Made by a program: the position numbers and the translations under genes | Part shown: positions 5,143 through 7,171 of the stretch, piece after piece | Numbering within the stretch: the stretch's first letter is position 1 | Layout of the letters: the number at the start of each line of letters is the position of its first letter | Notes under the pieces: generated by a model | What the model was told of the DNA's origin: nothing | What the model saw: only the letters and a program-made list of their open reading frames with translations | The model's database searches: none | Assembly (NCBI GenBank): GCA_029864065.1 | Contig: JAOTUD010000131.1 | Span: forward strand, 1-7,171 | Length of the DNA: 7,171 bases | Direction of reading: 5' to 3' | DNA from: Gammaproteobacteria bacterium | GTDB taxonomy: Bacteria; Pseudomonadota; Gammaproteobacteria; GCA-001735895

Positions 5143-7171
5143 TCACAGGTCGTAGGCGTCGACGTCGATGGTCCAGTTGGTGCGGGAGGTACTCGCTAGC
5201 TGCTCGATGGCGGGCATGCTCTGGCTCAGCACCGATCGCAGCACCTGGTAATCCTGCGCTATCAGGCAAAGTTGCGCGCGATAACGACCGATGCGGCGCG
5301 TCATCAACGCCGGCATAGGTCCAACGCAGGTCAGCTTTTCGAAACGACGCGCCACGGCCAGCAATTCCCTGATCTCGTCGAGTTTTTGCAGCGCATCCTT
5401 CAGTTCGACGGCATCCGCGCGAAACATGACGACGCGCGCGTAGGGCGGAAACCCGAAACTGCGTCGCTCCTGCAGCAAATCCGCCGCGATCTCCCGGTAG
5501 CTCCTGCGCAACAGTGCCTGCATCAGCGGATGCTCCGGAAACCGGGTTTGCACCACCGCCTCGCCTTCGCGATCGCCACGACCGGCCCGGCCCGATACCT
5601 GGAACAGCGTTTGCGCGAGGCGCTCGCTGGCGCGATAGGATGCGCTGAACAAGGCCTGGTCCGCGTCGAGAATCACGCTCAGCGTGATCGCCGGGTAATC
5701 GTGCCCCTTGGCGATCATCTGGGTGCCGATCAGGATACAGGGCTCGCCGCTTTGCAACTGCCCCAACCGCTTCTTGAGCGCTTCGCGCGAAGCCGCGACA
5801 TCGCGATCGATACGCAGCACCGGGGTATCGGGGTAGCGCTGCGCGAGGCCCTGCTCGAGTTGCTCGGTACCGATACCGTAGTGCCTGACTTCGCCGTTGC
5901 GACATTCGGGGCAGCTTTCCGGCACGGACTGGCTGAAGCCGCAGTGGTGGCACAGCAGGCTGTGCACCGACTGGTGCAGCGTCAGGCGTGCGTCGCAATG
6001 CCGGCATAGCGCCTGCCAGCCGCATTCGTGGCACATGACCACCGGCGCGTAGCCGCGCCGATTCAGATAGATCAATACCTGCCCTGCGCGCGCGAGGTGA
6101 CGCTCGATACGCGCGAAGACCTGCGCACCGCAACCGAATTCGACCTGGCTGTTGCGTATGTCGACAAGCTCCAGCCGCGGTGGCGCAAAGCGTGTCGGCC
6201 GCTGATCCAGGCAATAGCGATAATAGGTCGCGCGCGCGCAGTTGTTGATGCTCTCCAGCGACGGGGTTGCCGAGCCCAGCACGATCGGAATATCTAGCAT
6301 CTGCGCACGCTTGACCGCGACGTCGCGCGCGTGGTAACGAATACCGTCTTCCTGGCGATAAGAGTGATCGTGCTCCTCGTCGATGATGATCAGGCCGAGA
6401 TGGTCGCATTGCGAGAACAGGCTGGAGCGGGTGCCCAGCATGATGCCGACTTCGCCGCGCCGAAACCGGTCCCAGGCGCGGTAGCGCTGCAGCTCGGTCA
6501 GGCCTGAGTGCGAAATCGCGAAGCAATCGCCAAATCGCTCCTCGACGCGTTCGATCAACTGGTTGGTGAGCCCTATTTCCGGAACCAGGTAAATGACCTG
6601 CTGACCTGCATCGAAGCGGTCGCGGATAAGCCGCAGGTAGATTTCGGTCTTGCCGCTGCCGGTTATGCCATCGAGCAAATGCACCGCGAACGATCCCAGC
6701 CGCGGTTCCATCTCCGCGAGCAGGGCGCTTTGCCCGGCACTCAGCTGTGGCAAGTCAACCGGTGGCAACTGCCCAACGCCGCCCTCGGCCCACTCCCAGC
6801 GCAGCATGTCCCTGGCTTCCAGCGCCTTGACTACCGGGTGCCACTTCGGATTGATCTGCCTGAGTTGCAGCGCGGTCAGGCCACGCTGATGCTGTTGCAA
6901 GGCCCGGCAGATTTGGTACTGGCGCGGAGAGCGCTGGCGCAGGTCTTCGATCGCATCGGGATCCGCTTGATTCAGCTTCCAGCACTTGACCCGGGTCGAA
7001 TGGTGCGGGCGCGCGCCACGCAGGTATCCCGGCAGGCACAGGAACACGACTTCCCCCGGCGGCTGCAGGTAGTAGTCCGACATCCAACGCGCCAGCTCGA
7101 GCATGTGCCCGTCCAGTACCGCCTGTTCGTCGATGCGCTCGACGACCTGGCGGATACACGCGGGATCGCAT
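5143..7171 (-). CDS. priA: Primosomal replication restart helicase PriA, 5' end cut by right edge
   Basis: PriA is the 3'-5' superfamily 2 DNA helicase that recognises stalled forks and reloads the replisome. The window shows 675 residues; the frame stays open to position 7171, so the ATG at 7104 is internal. Numbering from the right edge: Walker A GITGSGKT at 168-175; DEEH at 264-267; GSATPS at 299-304; eight zinc-binding cysteines at 380, 383, 389, 392, 407, 410, 420 and 423 in four CxxC pairs; GTQMIAKGHDYP at 482-493; GRAGRG (motif VI) at 527-532; and the C-terminal end TIDVDAYDL. The cysteine spacing and the distance to Walker A match E. coli PriA (732 residues, from memory) without gaps, so about 56 N-terminal residues are missing. 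Upstream of the internal ATG, the reading LDGHMLELARWMSDYYLQPP matches the end of the PriA DNA-binding domain. The gene is co-directional with argS across the 387-bp gap. Confidence 0.97.
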   Translation of the reverse strand, partial: CDPACIRQVVERIDEQAVLDGHMLELARWMSDYYLQPPGEVVFLCLPGYLRGARPHHSTRVKCWKLNQADPDAIEDLRQRSPRQYQICRALQQHQRGLTALQLRQINPKWHPVVKALEARDMLRWEWAEGGVGQLPPVDLPQLSAGQSALLAEMEPRLGSFAVHLLDGITGSGKTEIYLRLIRDRFDAGQQVIYLVPEIGLTNQLIERVEERFGDCFAISHSGLTELQRYRAWDRFRRGEVGIMLGTRSSLFSQCDHLGLIIIDEEHDHSYRQEDGIRYHARDVAVKRAQMLDIPIVLGSATPSLESINNCARATYYRYCLDQRPTRFAPPRLELVDIRNSQVEFGCGAQVFARIERHLARAGQVLIYLNRRGYAPVVMCHECGWQALCRHCDARLTLHQSVHSLLCHHCGFSQSVPESCPECRNGEVRHYGIGTEQLEQGLAQRYPDTPVLRIDRDVAASREALKKRLGQLQSGEPCILIGTQMIAKGHDYPAITLSVILDADQALFSASYRASERLAQTLFQVSGRAGRGDREGEAVVQTRFPEHPLMQALLRRSYREIAADLLQERRSFGFPPYARVVMFRADAVELKDALQKLDEIRELLAVARRFEKLTCVGPMPALMTRRIGRYRAQLCLIAQDYQVLRSVLSQSMPAIEQLASTSRTNWTIDVDAYDL

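Noticed and set aside
4940..5155. 71-codon plus-strand open frame in the priA-argS gap
   Set aside because: It is read straight through the inverted-repeat element and both of its hairpins, lacks a Shine-Dalgarno, and runs into the priA 3' end.
5143..7104. priA starting at the ATG at 7104
   Set aside because: The frame stays open to the right edge and the upstream residues match the PriA N-terminal domain, so this ATG is internal.

Overview
The window looks like chromosomal DNA from a gammaproteobacterium, with high GC (roughly 60% by eye). The clues are a polB gene encoding DNA polymerase II, a 732-residue-type PriA, and the gene order priA - argS - SPOR-domain gene on one strand. That order resembles the priA/argS/SPOR/hslVU neighbourhood of pseudomonads and relatives. 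The sequence does not support a genus-level call.

Layout from left to right. Positions 1-132 (minus) hold the first 44 codons of polB, running off the left edge. A 90-bp divergent control region (133-222) follows, with a perfect 14-bp palindrome. Next is a tight two-gene plus-strand unit (223-2453). Its first gene is a PLP-dependent beta-lyase of the D-cysteine desulfhydrase/L-cysteate sulfo-lyase family (CuyA-like). Its second, 8 bp later, is a divergent DegT/DnrJ/EryC1-family PLP aminotransferase-like protein. This unit converges on a minus-strand housekeeping block read from right to left: priA (5' end beyond the right edge), a 387-bp gap full of palindromes, argS, and a small FtsN-like SPOR-domain membrane protein whose Shine-Dalgarno overlaps the argS stop codon.

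The housekeeping genes cover replication restart (PriA), arginyl-tRNA charging (ArgS) and envelope/division (SPOR protein). PolB is a repair polymerase. The two PLP enzymes are the accessory part: the lyase predicts release of sulfite or sulfide, ammonia and pyruvate from a cysteine-like sulfonate or thiol amino acid. The partner could work on a related amino or keto acid, but its substrate cannot be read from sequence. The unit sits where hslVU would often follow the SPOR gene.

The priA-argS gap holds a 125-bp MITE-like element (4938-5062) with 16-bp terminal inverted repeats differing at one base and two internal perfect hairpins. Further dyads lie on both sides, and none of this is explained by coding. 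I see no rRNA, tRNA or CRISPR array. No gene inside the window is visibly broken; polB and priA are cut only by the window edges.
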